From positions 6,820,001 through 6,884,000 of the forward strand of contig NW_020825294.1 in NCBI RefSeq assembly GCF_003286085.1: 64,000 nt of DNA. Reading direction: 5' to 3'. This DNA comes from Drosophila persimilis (lineage: Eukaryota; Arthropoda; Insecta; Diptera; Drosophilidae). Each line of letters begins with the position of its first letter. The first letter of the stretch is position 1. The position numbers and the translations under genes were made by a program. Positions 9,724 through 21,919 of the stretch are shown piece after piece. The notes under the pieces were generated by a model. It was given only the letters and a program-made list of their open reading frames with translations, did no database searches and was not told the DNA's origin.

Positions 9724-10947
9724 GTGTGTGGCAGGTGGGGATGTCTTCGAGTAGTTTCAATTATACCGGATAACGATTCGTGTGTGATGCTACAGTAGAA
9801 TTAGGTGAAAATGCATCGCAATTCACAATTGTAATCTTTCATCAAAATATTGCTGGATCGTTCCGAACGGACAAAAAGAACTACTATTCACTGAAGTGAA
9901 CGAACTGAGTAGTTCACCTTAGCCCACTTAAGCCACCTCCTATTTACACAGATGAACAGCTTGAGTAAAACTGCGGAAAATCATACTGTTAGTGAATTCA
10001 CCTTATAGATCTTTCCTTCCTCTTTACTAACAAATATTATGACTGGGAAATCTTTCACCCAGAACTGCGCTAAAATGAATCAAATTTCATAATATCCGCT
10101 GGTCCAAAATGGGTTAATCGTTCGTTTTTGTTCATGATCGGATATTATATTTTTTCAATTTTGATATTCGGCCTAGTATTACTAGCTAGCTAGGGCCGTC
10201 AATGTCGAAAAAATAATTTTATCCAATACAATAATATATTTTCTACGCGATTTTAAGCAGTTATATTTAGTTTAATCTTTATAAAACATGGTTTAAGCAA
10301 AAAATGCACACAAAATTGAATTTTGTTTGCTACATGGCAACTACATGGGGATGATTTTTGGTACATCGAAACTACACAGGGATGAAATTTTCGCGGGCGG
10401 CACCTGTCTAAACGAAAGTGCACACGGATAGCAACGTAACGTGTTGCGTATGTTGCGTAATTTTACTGGTTATTTGAACACATGTTGCTTGTCAATCGGC
10501 TTAAACTTGGCGTACGGATGTTTGTCCTATAACCGGTAAATTTTTTTATATATAAAAAATTAAAATAATTGTTTTATAAAGCTTTGATTATTTGCTTAGT
10601 TTTCAAAACATCTAATAATATATCCTTGATAATTTTCAAAAATTATAACAACTTTCACAGGATTTAGATATAAAGATTTTAATTCATTTAATATTTAAAA
10701 CTAATTAATTTTGATTTACAGTATTGTTATTTGTAGGTTATATGGTTTGGTCCATTTCGAAACTAAACTTTTAAATTATATACATTTAATGCTCTAAAAG
10801 AAAAATGGTTTGTTTCTAAAATATTATGATTTTAAATATTTCAATTTCAATTAATTTAAAAGGGAAATCCCTATTCTAATTAATATTATGAGAGATAGAG
10901 AGCGATAAATTGTAAATGCAACTTGTGTATTTTTTTAATTTGATTTC
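9724..10947. other. Intergenic DNA between the chromo-like gene and chn
   Basis: Contains the leader and promoter of the chromo-like gene (not resolvable), the repeat copy at 9895-10115, and AT-rich sequence to 10930. Single-copy words such as CTAGCTAGCTAGGGCCGTCAA (10184-10204) resemble sequence near 3425-3437 only weakly. No open frame of note. Confidence 0.4.
9895..10115 (+). repeat. Diverged direct-repeat copy B (partner at 3655-3850)
   Basis: Second copy of the segment described at 3655-3850, same orientation, about 6.2 kb away. The pair brackets the inverted repeat and the chromo-like gene. Confidence 0.55.
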
Positions 10948-12532
10948 TTTATTAACAAATTGTTGTTTTTTGTACATTTTTTCTCTTTTTGAAGTTGATG
11001 CCATAAATCTGTGTAGGTGTACGTGTATGTGTGTGTGTGTGTGTGCGCGTAGTAAACAAAACTAATTTAATTAAACTACCTTTTGTTTAAGTGTACTTTC
11101 ATGTTAAGGACTATTTTATCATATTATCAAATATTTATGTATATTGTTGTGTATAGATATAGATATACCCTATATATAGATGTATACATATGTATATGCA
11201 TATCAAAGGCGGTTGCAGTTTTATATTCAAGTGTAAGTTACTTCTGTATACTCTCTATTTTGTTTATATTTTCTGTTTGTTTTTGATTTGCTTCTGTTTA
11301 AATGTTGTTTCTCGTTAAACTATTTAAATATGGCCCCGCTATTCCACAAGTGTTCTTTTTGTTTGCTTAAAGTTTATGATAACATTTTTTTGTTTGCTTG
11401 TTTCTTACATTGTTTCTGGTCAAATAATAGGAGTTCTAATTCAAAATTATTATGATAATAAAAACAAAAAACTATTTTTAAAGTCTAGCGAACTAAATTC
11501 CTAAATGTAATCATTTTTTGCTGCTTGCTTGTACAAAATAATATTGCAAATATTGCAACAATTGTTCCTATTTTCTTCAATTTGATTTTTGAATTACATT
11601 TGCGTTTTCATTTGCATTTGCATCGTATTGTAGCAGCAGCAGTGTGTAAATATATGAATATATATATGTATAGGTTTTTAGAATTATATAGTATGTATAT
11701 AGTACCATATTCATTGCATGATATACGCTCTCTCTGCCTTCCTGCATTTCTGCATTCCTGCACTACTCTTTTTGTTTTTGTTGTTTTTTACAATTATCAA
11801 TAATCACAGTTCCCATTCAATAAAAAATTATATTAAACAAATGATGTTTTAGCAAGACTTAATTTTGAATATTTGTTTTCCAGTAATTCTATACAGATTT
11901 TTTGATTTCTTTGAAACGCTTTTGGATCTTGCTCTTTGTTGGGTTAGATATCTTATAAATATATCTCTAATCGTATTTGATTATAAACGTTTATAGGTGA
12001 CTCCCTCTCTGTTCCTTTGATAATTTATATTACTCTTAAGTTATATTACACATTTTGCACCGTTCTAGAACATAATCATAATCATAGTCATAATCATAGA
12101 AATAATGAAAGACAGAAGTTCTTCCAGGCAGATTCATCCCCAAAGAAGTATTCGAAATTGTTGCTGTTGATAAATATGAATTTGTTGGTCTGCCCGAATC
12201 ATAAACGGAGAAGTTCTTATAGTATACTCGTGTTCTATTAACTAGGGGTATATAGCTTATGATCTAAACCAAGTTTTAAGTGCAGGAACATGTTCCAACT
12301 TTTGTATCTGTGTGTGTGTGTGTGTGTGTGTGTGTAGGAGTGTGTGTTAGTGACAAAATATAACCATTAATCGGTGTGTGCCTAAAACAATTCCCAACCT
12401 CAACAGAAACCCGAAAAAAATAAACTAAACAAAAGCAACAACAAAACATTAACAATACCAAAATGAAATAATATTTTAAACATAATCAAAAGTGTTTCAA
12501 ACATAATCTAAGGGGGGTTGGTGGATTCCTTC
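10948..12532 (-). other. chn: Candidate chn 3' UTR with poly(A) signal at 10953-10948
   Basis: AT-rich sequence after the chn stop. The first canonical AATAAA I find on the minus strand is at 10953-10948, which would give a 3' UTR of about 1.6 kb. It carries a (TG)n tract at 12309-12335 and another near 11029-11045. The end is unproven. Confidence 0.4.
12309..12335. repeat. (TG)13 microsatellite
   Basis: Uninterrupted dinucleotide run within the candidate chn 3' UTR. Confidence 0.95.
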
Positions 12533-15500
12533 CTACTTCCTGGAAATGACTTTGCCCGTCTTCGGGTTGACCAGAATCATTTTATCCGGAGTCGTTGGCC
12601 GCTGCTGCGGCTGCTGCTGCTGGTGGGACTCCTCTGGGGCACTGCCCCGTAGAATGCGCCGACGCAGCCGATCGCTGATATTCTCGCTACGCTGCGACTC
12701 TGGTGCGGGCTCCTCCGGCGATGGTTTCACACTCAGCGCTCCGTCGCTCTTGTACAGAATGATCTTTGTGCTGGGTTTCTTGGCTGGCGGCGGCTCGTCC
12801 AGTTCCCCATCCTGATGCTCTGGATCGTTGTGTTCCTGCTGCTGCTGCTGCATGTTGGCATTGACCACATTGTCCTGGTTGTTATTGTTCTCCGTGTGCT
12901 GCTTGGTGGAGGACTCCTCTTGGCCAGCCTCCGGCTCCTGTTCCATGCTGATCTCGAGGTTGTCGTAGCACGTGTAAAACTCCACGGACTTGAGCTTCTC
13001 GCTGGCATTGAAATGCACCGCCGTGTGCTCCTCGATCTCCGCCTCCGTGTCGGTATGGTAATCGCAATGGGCACACAAATGTGCACCTTCTGGGGCTGCC
13101 TGGACGATGGCATGATGCGGCAGGTGCTGCTGCAGTTCCTCGTGCTTCTGCGTCTCGAACGGACAGTGGAGACAGCGCTCGGGGGCCGACGCTGACTGGG
13201 GCATGTCCATGGAGCCGGCATCACTGCTGCCATCTGCAGCCAGGTCACTAGTGGCCACCGAGGCACTCGTCGATGGCGTGGAGCTGCTGCGACGCTCTTC
13301 ATCCTCCTCGCCTTCGGCTTCCGCCTCTTGTGGCTTGGGCTGGGGCGTCGACTCGCGTTCGTTGGGCCTCTCCAGGCCACTGCCCGACTCCAGCTGCTTC
13401 TTGAGCAGCGAGTTCTGGCCATTGTAGTTGCCGCCAGCGCTGGTCGAAGAACTAACGCCACCCGCTGCCTGCTGCTGCAGCAGCTGGACGCTCAGCTCGT
13501 TGTCCACCACCCAGATGGTCTCGGGTCCCGTGATCTGCATGAGCTTCGGGGCCGGAAACTCGACATCCTCCTTGCAGTTCTTGTACAGCTGCTGGCACTT
13601 CTCCTGGTAGTGCGACATGTGCACCGCGCGGTGCAGCTGCAGCAGGGTCTCCTCTCCGGTGCGGTATCCACAGTAGGTGCACACGTAGAGATCCTCCGTC
13701 TCCGAGTCGCTGGCGGTGGCATGGGCGGTCAGGTGCTGCTCCAGCTCCTGTTTGCCGTTCCGCTCATCGTTGTGCTTCTGGGCGAAGCGGGCGGGACAGC
13801 GCGGACAGTAGCTGATCAGCTTGTACTGGTACTCCGGCGGCAGCTGTTGGGGATTCAGTTCCGCATCGGAGGCCGCGTCCAGCTGCAGCTGACTCAAATC
13901 GATGGACAGCGGCGTGGAGGCGGGCAGCTGTTGGACCTGCTTGGCCGCCGCCGCCAGCTGGAGGGCCACACTGAAGTCCAGGCCCAGGGTGGAGGCTCCT
14001 CCTGCTGATCCTGCAGCGCCCGTTCCAGTTCCTGTGCCTGTCGCGCCCACTCCCAGCTGCTGCTGGTGCACGCTCCTCATGTGGCTGCTCAGATGCTGCT
14101 TCTTGGCGCACACAAAGGTGCACAGCCGGCACTCGTACTGCGTGGGCTTGTGCAGGGACACGTGATAGTTCATCTGGGACTTGCTCTCCGAGATGTACGG
14201 ACAGACGGGACACTTTTGCTGCTTGCTCTTGGTGTTGCTCTGGCTGCCCTGGTGCTGCTGCTCCTGGTTGGCGGAGCCGGCGCCTGCAGATGGCAGCCGC
14301 GTGATCTCGATCTGATCGTTCTGCTGCAGCTGGAGCAGCTCCTCCCCGTTGGCCACGGCTGCCTTGCAGGCGGCTGCCCAGTAGGCGGCCACCGCCTGGA
14401 GATCCTGCTGTGTGTTGGCCGCATTCACCACCGCCGCGGCGCCTGCAGAGAGGGGCGAGTGCAGCAGCTGCTCCAATTGCTTGGAGCTCATCAGCAGCTG
14501 TTGGGCACTGGAGCTGTTGCTGTTGCCGTTGCCGAGTTTACTGTTGAGGATGTTGAGGCTGGATGTCGTAGTGCTGTTGGTGGTGCTGTTGATGTGGGAC
14601 TGGGATTCATTGCTGGCACCGGCGCCCAAGGGCCGATAGCTGGCCGGTGCACTGCCGCCACGCTCAAGGGTCTCGATCCGAATATCCCCGGAATGCTTTA
14701 AGCGACAGTGCCGCTGTTGATTATAGAAGAAGGAACAGAACATATCTTTGATTAGTTTTATCTCAATTTGGGATAAGATACTTCTTACAAGTGTATGTAT
14801 CTCTCTGTCTATGTGTGTGTGGGTGTGAGAGTATGTGTGTGTAGTATGTCTTCTGGAGGGTAGTACTAGTACCATGAGTTTTAGCCCAATCGAAAACACC
14901 CGCACCGTATGGCATCCCTTCTTTTGGGGGGTTAGCTTTTTGTTTGTATGTTTGGATGGATTACACTTAGTTCGAGGAATATTTAGAGATATATAACGAT
15001 AGCAAGCAAGATAGCAAGATAACACTGTCACCAATGAGTAGTCTTATAAGTAAAAATATATATCGTATCAACAAGAAGCAAGACCAGACACCACACATTT
15101 AACAAATGAATTGAATCCAAAAATAAGATTTCGGTTTGTTGCATATTTACCAGCGCAGCGCAGGGACTACAGACACAGATGGAGAACGAGTTGCTTGGTT
15201 GGGTGTGTGTGTGTGTGTGTGTATGTGAGATGTTTCTTTCATTTGGAAGGACTCTGGGTAAAAGCGGGACGTCTTCTGTATATACCTTCTGATTGGCTAC
15301 TAGTGGGGACCTTTATAGGTCTTTCGGATGCTGCAAAACACACGTCAACCCCCTCTAAAAGGATTGTTTTTGTGTTGGTAAACGGACTCAAACCCTATCA
15401 AGCCCCCCCTCTGAGATGGCTGATTGCAGGGACACGGCTAGGGGTCACGGCTGGGGGTCTTTCGGTTTTTGAATGGGACAAAACACAAAAACCATAAAAT

Positions 15501-16468
15501 GCATTTGAACAAATACCTGGATCACATGCTTCCAATTCGACACCTGGTGGCAGTGGCCACAGCGATATGGCGACGGATCGCGGCGATCGCCATCGGCCAT
15601 CGTCAGGAGACTGGGACTACCTGGACTATGGCTTTGGAAGCGCGACTGCGACTGTGAGTGCGGTTGCAGGGCGGCACTGGCCGCCGCCTGTGCCTGTGGC
15701 ATCGACGATGCCAGATACGGCGATGACGACGACGACGATGGCGGCGACGCGTGTGGCGATGCAGCCTGTGATGCTGATGCTGATGATAGGGACGACGACG
15801 ACGACGATGCCGCCGACGACAACGAGGACGATGACGACGACGACGACGACGACGAAGAGGCGGAAACGGAGGCGGAGGCGGAGACGGATGTTGGGAAGGA
15901 CTTGGGATTTGTGTGCAGATGGGGGGCCATGTGGAGATGGTAGCCATCACCGGCGATGTGGTGGTGTGGATGTTGTTGGTTATGTGGAGGATGAGTGTTA
16001 CCCGAACCCAGATGATGAGCCAGATGAGACTTTGCACCAGTGGGAAAAGTAGAAGAGGGAGTTGTTGAAGTAGAAATAGGAGTAGGAGTGGTAGTTACTG
16101 GCATAGTAGGCGATGCATTCTTGTGGTTGTTGGCTGTGGCTGTGCCAGTGGCTGTGGGTGTGGTGGATGATGCGACGTAGATGTTGTTGTTGTTGTTGTT
16201 GTTGTTGCAGGAGGAGGCGGCGTCCAGCCTGTGGCCCGTACCGGTACCGGTAGCACCCATTACCACAACCGAGGAGGAGTTACTGTTACTGTTAGCATTA
16301 GATTGATGATTAGATGTTTGCAGCCCTCCAGTGGCTGTTCCAGCACCATGATGACCACCACTAGCATTTCTGGTTCGCGGTGACGTGAGCAGATCCTGCA
16401 ATGATCTGCCACCACCGCCACCCGCCATGCCGGCTGATTGCTCTTTTGTGGTGATGTAGTTATTGTTG

Positions 16469-16500
<32 letters not shown>

Positions 16501-19500
16501 GGTGGTGGTAGGCGACGTCAGACTGTCGGCACTTGCCTCGTTTTGACTCGCTTTCTGCTCACCGTGCTCTAAAATGGAAGCGGCACTGGCTTTCGTCGTA
16601 TTGGCAGCTGACTTTCCGCTAGCCAGGGCCAAGGCTAGGCCACTCAGAGCGCTGGCGTTCGGTGTCGGTGAGTGCTGGGCCTCCTGGATGGCCCGCTGCA
16701 GCAGTCCTGCGGATATGAGGGAATGTTGTTGGCTGCTGGAGCTGCCCCCAGCGCCGGTGTTCGCCAGCGTCGCATTGGACGTCGGCGAGGACTGTCCCAG
16801 GCACATGGCAGCGAATACTTTGTTCATGTAGTACTGCTGATTCGGGCTGACGGACACCTGGAGCGGCGAGGTGCCGGATGTGGCGCCGGCGGCGGACTTC
16901 GGGTAGCTAGCATCCTGGTAATGGACCTTCACGTGGGCCAGCACTGCGTCGCGATTGTGATGGCTGTTGGCGGGATTTGAATACAGGTTAGAGCCTTGAT
17001 GGGTGGACGGATTCGTGTGGGGCAATACTCACCCAAAGTTGCACTTGCGGCACCTGTAGACGGTGCGCTTCTCGTTGCCCTCCTGGTGCACCTCAGTGAT
17101 GAGATCATCGCTGGGCTTGCTGGGCGGCGCCTGGTTCGTCCGCTTCACCGGCGAAATGGTCACCGAGGGCGTGATGTGCTGCTGCTCCTTCTGGTGGTGC
17201 TGCTGCTGCTGTTGCTGGTGCTGCTGCTGGGACATGGCCGCGTTCATAATGGTCGCCAGCAGGGGTATGCGTATGAGGTTGCCCGCCAGATGGGCATCGT
17301 CCAGGGCATTCGGTTTGCTGGACATCACCGGCTCCAGGGTTATGTCCTGGCCGGAGCCACTGCCCACCTTCGCGTAGTCCTTGAGGAAGGCCAGCGAGGC
17401 CACCTGGTTGGGTGTCATCTCGCCGGATTTCATCAGCTTGGGATCGCCATCCTCCTCGGTGACCTTCATCAGGGTAATGTACTTGTTGTACTTGGTGTAG
17501 TTCCGCCGTCCGGTCTCGTCGTTCATCAGCACTTTGGCGGTCTTGTGCGAGGGATCCCGGATGGTCTTCAGGCGGATGTGCTTGGTGATGTCCCAGCGCC
17601 AGTTGGAGCGGTACGAGCAGAGGGAGCACTCAAAGGGCTTCTTGTTGAGGTGCCCCACAATGTGCACGTGGAAGCGGGAGGCGGTCGAGGCCCAGAAGCT
17701 GCAGTGCGGACACTTGTAGACCTTCTTCAGGGACGAGTTGGCGGCCTCTTCTTCGGGTGTCATCTTTTTGGTTACCTGCAGTGCGTGAAAGAGTCAAATT
17801 TCATTTTGACGCATGTGGTCGTGCATGGGAGTTGAACGGAGGTAGGGAGTTTCGAGTGTGTGTGGGGGTGTATCTTAAAACTAGAATACAGAGATATACT
17901 CTTGATTCCTGATCAAAATCTAAGAGTTGAAAACTCTCTGTCGAATAGCGTGGTATATCACGTCCTTGCTACCAATTTTTCTTATTCATTCCTCGAAAAC
18001 AGCAGCCGCACAAGCAAAATGTGCAAAAGAGAATGCTCGAGAATTACAAAACCCTATACATGTCGTGTGCCTGACGAGGCTATTAATGATCTACTCGAAA
18101 CTGGGACAAAGGCTGACTCGGGCCAGGGAATTTAAGAACAAAATACATGTCGTGTGCATGACAAAGCAAACTGATGATTAACTAGAGACTGGGACTTCTG
18201 CATTTAAAGAAAGAAATACATGTCGTGTGCATAAAAATGCGCATCGATACAATTTTGAAGATCTATTCTGATATATTAAGCATTATCCTTCGATTTTCCA
18301 ATGATTACGGATTACACAAAGTCTTCTTTGTTGTGTGTGTGGATTACGGATTTGATTGTGGAGGGCTGTGCTCAAAGACATACCTCGCCGTAGCCGGGCG
18401 CCGTCTCCACGCCGTAGTAGCTGTTCTCCTCGTTGTTGGTCCCCTGACTGTTGGCCGGTGACTTGACCAGATTCTTGTTGCTGTTCTCCTGATGGACAGC
18501 CGCTGTGGCGGCGGCTATTTCCTTGGCCGCCTTGTTCCAAATGCAGACGCGCTGCTGCTGGACGGCCGCCTGCTGCTGGAGGGAGTGGTGCGACTCGGAG
18601 CGACGCTGCTCGCCGCTCTCGCCGGAGTTGGAGTCGTACATCTCGTTGGCGCAGCGGATGGCCTCGACGCACTGCGTCAGGTGGTGCAGCAGATCGTTGG
18701 AGGACTTGCAGCGGTGCCGGCAGTGTTGGCAACGTGTCGATCCCGTCACGCTCAGATTCAAGGCCGAGTGCGAGTGATGATCCTCATCGTCCTCGTCGAT
18801 CTCCAGGCGATCATCGGCATCGTCCTCGTGCAGGGCCGCATCGTCGTCGTCTGCGATGATCACGGCCGAGGCATGGCAGCTCTTGCCGTGGATGATCGAC
18901 TCGGACAGGCACTTGGCCACGTGGCCGCACTGGCAGATGAGATTCTCGTGCTGGGCGCCGGTCTTCAGTTTATCCAGGAAGCTGGAGCCGGACTTTTTGG
19001 TCAGCTGACTGCGGGACGAGGCCTGCGAGGTGACGGTCGTCGCTGGCGACAATTGGGGCACATCGGATTTGTCCAGCATCTCCGAGATTTGCTTCTCGTT
19101 GAAGAACATGGAGGCGATCTCCGTGAGGGCACTGCGCGATGCATTCGTGTCCTTGGAAAGATTCAAGACGCTGTGTAGGAGAGAGAGAGAGAGAGATGTC
19201 ATAGGGTTATTATCCTGCAAAGAGAGGGCACCTGGTGTAGACTTACTCCTTGGGACTCTTGGTGATGGGTATGAGATTTGGCACGGGTCTCTGGGACCTA
19301 TTGGGCGTCGTGGTGCCCACACTGGAGGTGTCCGACGAGCAGCCGCCCTTCTGCGACAGGTCCGTGGGCTCCTCCTCGTCGTCGTACTTGCCGCGCTTGC
19401 CATAATGATGCAGCTCCTCGCCGCTCAGCACCTCGTCGGGGTCCTCCATGCCAGCATCCAGATCATCATCCACATTGTTGTTGTTGTACTGATCCTCCAG

Positions 19501-20856
19501 CTCCGCCGAGTCGCTGAGGAAATCATCGCACATCTCGCTGGCGCCGACCTTGTTCTGGCGCCTGGGCCAAATGGAACCGGCATTGCCCACGGGGGGCACA
19601 TGGTGGTTCATCTCGTGCACCGTCAGCGACTGCTTGATGTCCGCGGTGAAGTCGCAGGCGGCGCACTTGAAGGCGCCCGCTCCGCCATGGTTCTTCATGT
19701 GGCGGTCGAGGTTCCACTTGTAGGGGGTGCGGAAGTCGCAGGTCACGCACTTGATCATCGGCATCGAGTGGTACTTGACGTGCTTGCTGAAGCGCGCCTT
19801 GATGTGCGTCACATAGCTGCACTTGTCGCAGCGGAAGAACTTGGTCTTCCCGTGCTCTTCCAGCTCGTGGGCCCGCAGCTGGGTGCGGTAGAGGGTCGTG
19901 AACTCGCAGGCGCTGCACTTGAGCAGGCGATTCTGTGGCTCCTCGCAGTTGGAGGGCGGGGTGGCCGATCCGCTCGGCGAGGGGGTCGGTGGCTCTGGCG
20001 GCGACTGGCGCTCAAACTCCCGGAGCACCTGCATCTGCATCTGGCGCTCGTAGCTGTTGGCCAGCTCCATCTGCTGCTCGCGCTGCTGCTCCACGCGCTG
20101 CCGCTGGTTGAAGGCCTCGATGTCGCGCTGCAGCTTCTCCTCCTGCAGCTGCAGCTCTCGCTTCACCTGCTCCAAGGTGGGCACATCCGGCACGGTCACC
20201 GTCAGGCCCTGTCCCACCACATGGCTGCCCCCCATCACGCCCACGCTCTCCTCCAGGCGACGCTTGCGCGCCTCCCGGCTCATGCCGCGCTTGCCCCGCG
20301 CCTGGCCGTGGCCACTGGGTATGCCGTCGGTGCAGCCGTGCACCATCTTCATGTGCCGCACCAGCTTCTGGAAGTGTCGCGAGGCGTACAGGCACAGCTT
20401 ACACTTGTTGATCACGATCTTCTCGCCGTGCACGTCCCTCAGATGCGTGAGATGGTAGCGCGGGTTCTGCGTGAAGTAGGCGCAGTGGTTGCAGCTGTAA
20501 TTCCGCTTGATCTTGCACTGTGGCAGTCCCTCCTCCTTGGCATCCATGGATATGACTGCCTGTTGCTGCTGCTGTTGAAGCTGCTGCTGTTGCTGTTGCT
20601 GCTGCTGCTGCTGCTGTTGCACGCTGTTCACGACTGCCGCTGCGGCAGCTGCCGCCTGCTGTTGCTGCTGGAGTAAGTGTTGCAGGCGATATCTCTCCAC
20701 GTGCCGCTCCAGCAGAGAGGAGGAGCCTGCTGTGGCACTGTTTTGGCTTCCGCTTGGATTGTGGCCGCCCTGCTCGGCGTACAGCTGATTGCCGCTGACG
20801 ACGCTGCGCACAATCAGAGTGTCACCGGAGCGCTGCACCATCGAAGGCAGGTCCAT
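12533..20856 (-). CDS. chn: Charlatan, REST/NRSF-like multi-C2H2 zinc-finger protein
   Basis: Nuclear transcription regulator; in Drosophila chn acts in sensory-organ and photoreceptor development. Coding exons: 20856-19247, 19170-18384, 17775-17033, 16963-15517, 14713-12533, all with GT-AG introns and compatible phases, about 2255 aa. Start is the ATG giving MDLPSMVQRSGDTLIV. Features: polyQ/polyA near 63-99; fingers at 122-143, 152-173, 314-335, 343-363, 370-390 and 398-418; a CtBP-type PTDLS at 497-501; acidic and Cys/His-rich segments; fingers at 821-841 and from 849 (atypical last spacing). Two fingers are rebuilt exactly across introns: CRKCNFG joined to HHNRDAVLAHVKVH, and CGHCHQVSNWKHVIQ joined to RHCRLKH. 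At least six more fingers lie in the last exon, beside low-complexity S, N, T, Q and H tracts. Reading through the 15516 donor would end a shorter form of about 1553 aa at 15445. Gene name is by recognition of the finger sequences and could be a close relative. Confidence 0.8.
14714..15516 (-). other. chn: chn intron between the last two coding exons
   Basis: 803 bp, donor CCAG|GTATTT and acceptor ATCAACAG. Holds GT microsatellites near 14810-14840 and 15203-15222. Open frame continues a little past both splice sites, but the zinc finger is intact only when the intron is removed. Confidence 0.8.
17776..18383 (-). other. chn: chn third coding intron
   Basis: 608 bp, donor GGCGAG|GTATGT, acceptor CGCACTGCAG, phase 0. 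Contains the three-copy repeat at 18050-18235. Confidence 0.8.
18050..18235 (+). repeat. Tandem repeat with TACATGTCGTGTGC core, three copies
   Basis: Core TACATGTCGTGTGC starts at 18057, 18144 and 18217 (spacing 87 and 73 bp). Copy 2 continues ATGACAAAG. The spacers share ACTCGAAACTGGGAC or CTAGAGACTGGGAC-type words. The same family occurs at 31806-31960. Confidence 0.8.
20566..20680 (-). repeat. chn: CAG/CTG repeat encoding polyQ and polyA in chn
   Basis: Near-continuous CTG/TTG triplets on the plus strand, coding for Gln tracts and a short Ala tract near residues 63-99 of the chn product. Tract length is likely polymorphic. Confidence 0.85.
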
Positions 20857-20939
20857 GCTGCAGCCTTGGTCAGCGTCTTGTTTACTGGAGAGGAGGGGTC
20901 TGGTCTGTGGCAACTCCCTCACTTTTGGCTAGTGTTTAA
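20857..20939 (-). other. chn: chn 5' UTR part of the first coding exon, with splice acceptor
   Basis: A strong acceptor (CTTCTACTTACAG) ends at 20940, with an ACTAAC branch-point word about 30 nt upstream. The exon then runs 83 nt to the ATG at 20856. The open frame begins upstream at a GTG, which is not the start. The acceptor implies at least one upstream leader exon. Confidence 0.75.
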
Positions 20940-21034
20940 CTGTAAGTAGAAGAGCCGGAAGGGTTTCAGTTAGTAGGGGTCTATGAATAGACTCTTAAGT
21001 GTCAGATAAAGAGAGTTAAAGAGTAATGAGGGGG

Positions 21035-21540
21035 GACGTTGTGAGTTGCTGCGGAGACCATTGTGAGAGCGGAAGGGGGGGCGAAATTTTGAAATAAACT
21101 TGTCAAGGTTCGATATCACAGGAGTGCGGATACCAAATTTGGTTGCTCTAGCTCTCATGGTCTCTGAGATCTAGGAACTCACTTCTTGCAATAGGCAAAG
21201 CCGACCATGAAACCTTGTTTTCCTGATTCAGGCTACAATAATTATACGATCGGGTTCAGATTATGCAGTCTTGAAGATATAGTCATTCTCTACGATTCTG
21301 CGTTTTCTGTTTTCTCTTATATTTGAAATTGTGGATACCACAGATTTTCGCCCTTTGTGGGGGCGGAAGTGGCGGGGCCGAGTTTTGAAATATACTTGTA
21401 ACAGCACTAGGCGCTCATAAGGACGGACAGACAGATGTGGCTCGATTCTGACTCGGCTATTCTGATCAATAATATATAATACTTTATGGGTCGAAAAGCT
21501 TCCTTCTGGACGTTAGCCTTATACTAATCCTTATTCTCAT
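21035..21540. mobile_element. Relic of a widely dispersed Drosophila repeat
   Basis: Contains GGACGGACAGACAG, TCGATTCTGACTCGGCTATT, TGATCAATAATATATAATACT and GGGTCGAAAAGCTTCCTTCT in this order. These are diverged versions of a non-coding block found in many Drosophila repeats. I see no transposase or terminal repeats, so the family is not named. The start is related to 21826-21860 (ACGTTGTGA, TTGCTGCG, AGACC). Confidence 0.55.
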
Positions 21541-21564
21541 TTTGAGTATTGGGTAATACAATTT

Positions 21565-21790
21565 ATACAATAAAAATCAAAAATAATAATTATTCAATAA
21601 CAATCAAGAATAAGAATTATTATAATAATTATTCAATAAAAATCAAGAATAATTGAATAATTATTGAATTTTATTGAATAATTATTATTTTTGATTTGTA
21701 TTGAATAATGATTAATTTTGATTTTTAATGAGTAATTATTATTTTGGATTCTTATTGTATAATTATTATTTTTGATTTTTATTGTTTTTG
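21565..21790. repeat. AT-rich imperfect inverted repeat
   Basis: The first half carries repeated AATAATTATTCAATAAAAAT and ATCAAGAAT words; the second half carries their reverse complements (ATTGAATAATTATTATTTTT, TTTTGATT). About 225 bp that can fold into a hairpin. G and C are almost absent. Confidence 0.75.
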
Positions 21791-21919
21791 CTTAAAAAAA
21801 ACCAAAAAACTTAAAAACAAAAAAAAGAGGGTGAACGTTGTGAATTGCTGCGAAGACCGCAACTCTACATAAACGACACGACAAAGCGTGCGTGCGAGTG
21901 AGTGAAGATCCCAGATGCA

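Noticed and set aside
14714-15034. Upstream 107-codon extension of the last chn exon
   Set aside because: The sequence there is intron-like (Thr/His-rich from GT repeats) and a good acceptor at 14714 restores a zinc finger, so translation does not start at 15034.
19030-20676. 548-codon open frame on the plus strand
   Set aside because: It is antisense to the chn zinc-finger exon. Its Leu/Arg/Ala-rich product reflects GC-rich codon bias of the real gene, and it has no splice or domain support.
20857-20922. GTG start 22 codons before the chosen chn ATG
   Set aside because: The frame opens at a GTG just inside the exon; the first ATG in frame is at 20856 and starts the conserved-looking MDLP sequence.
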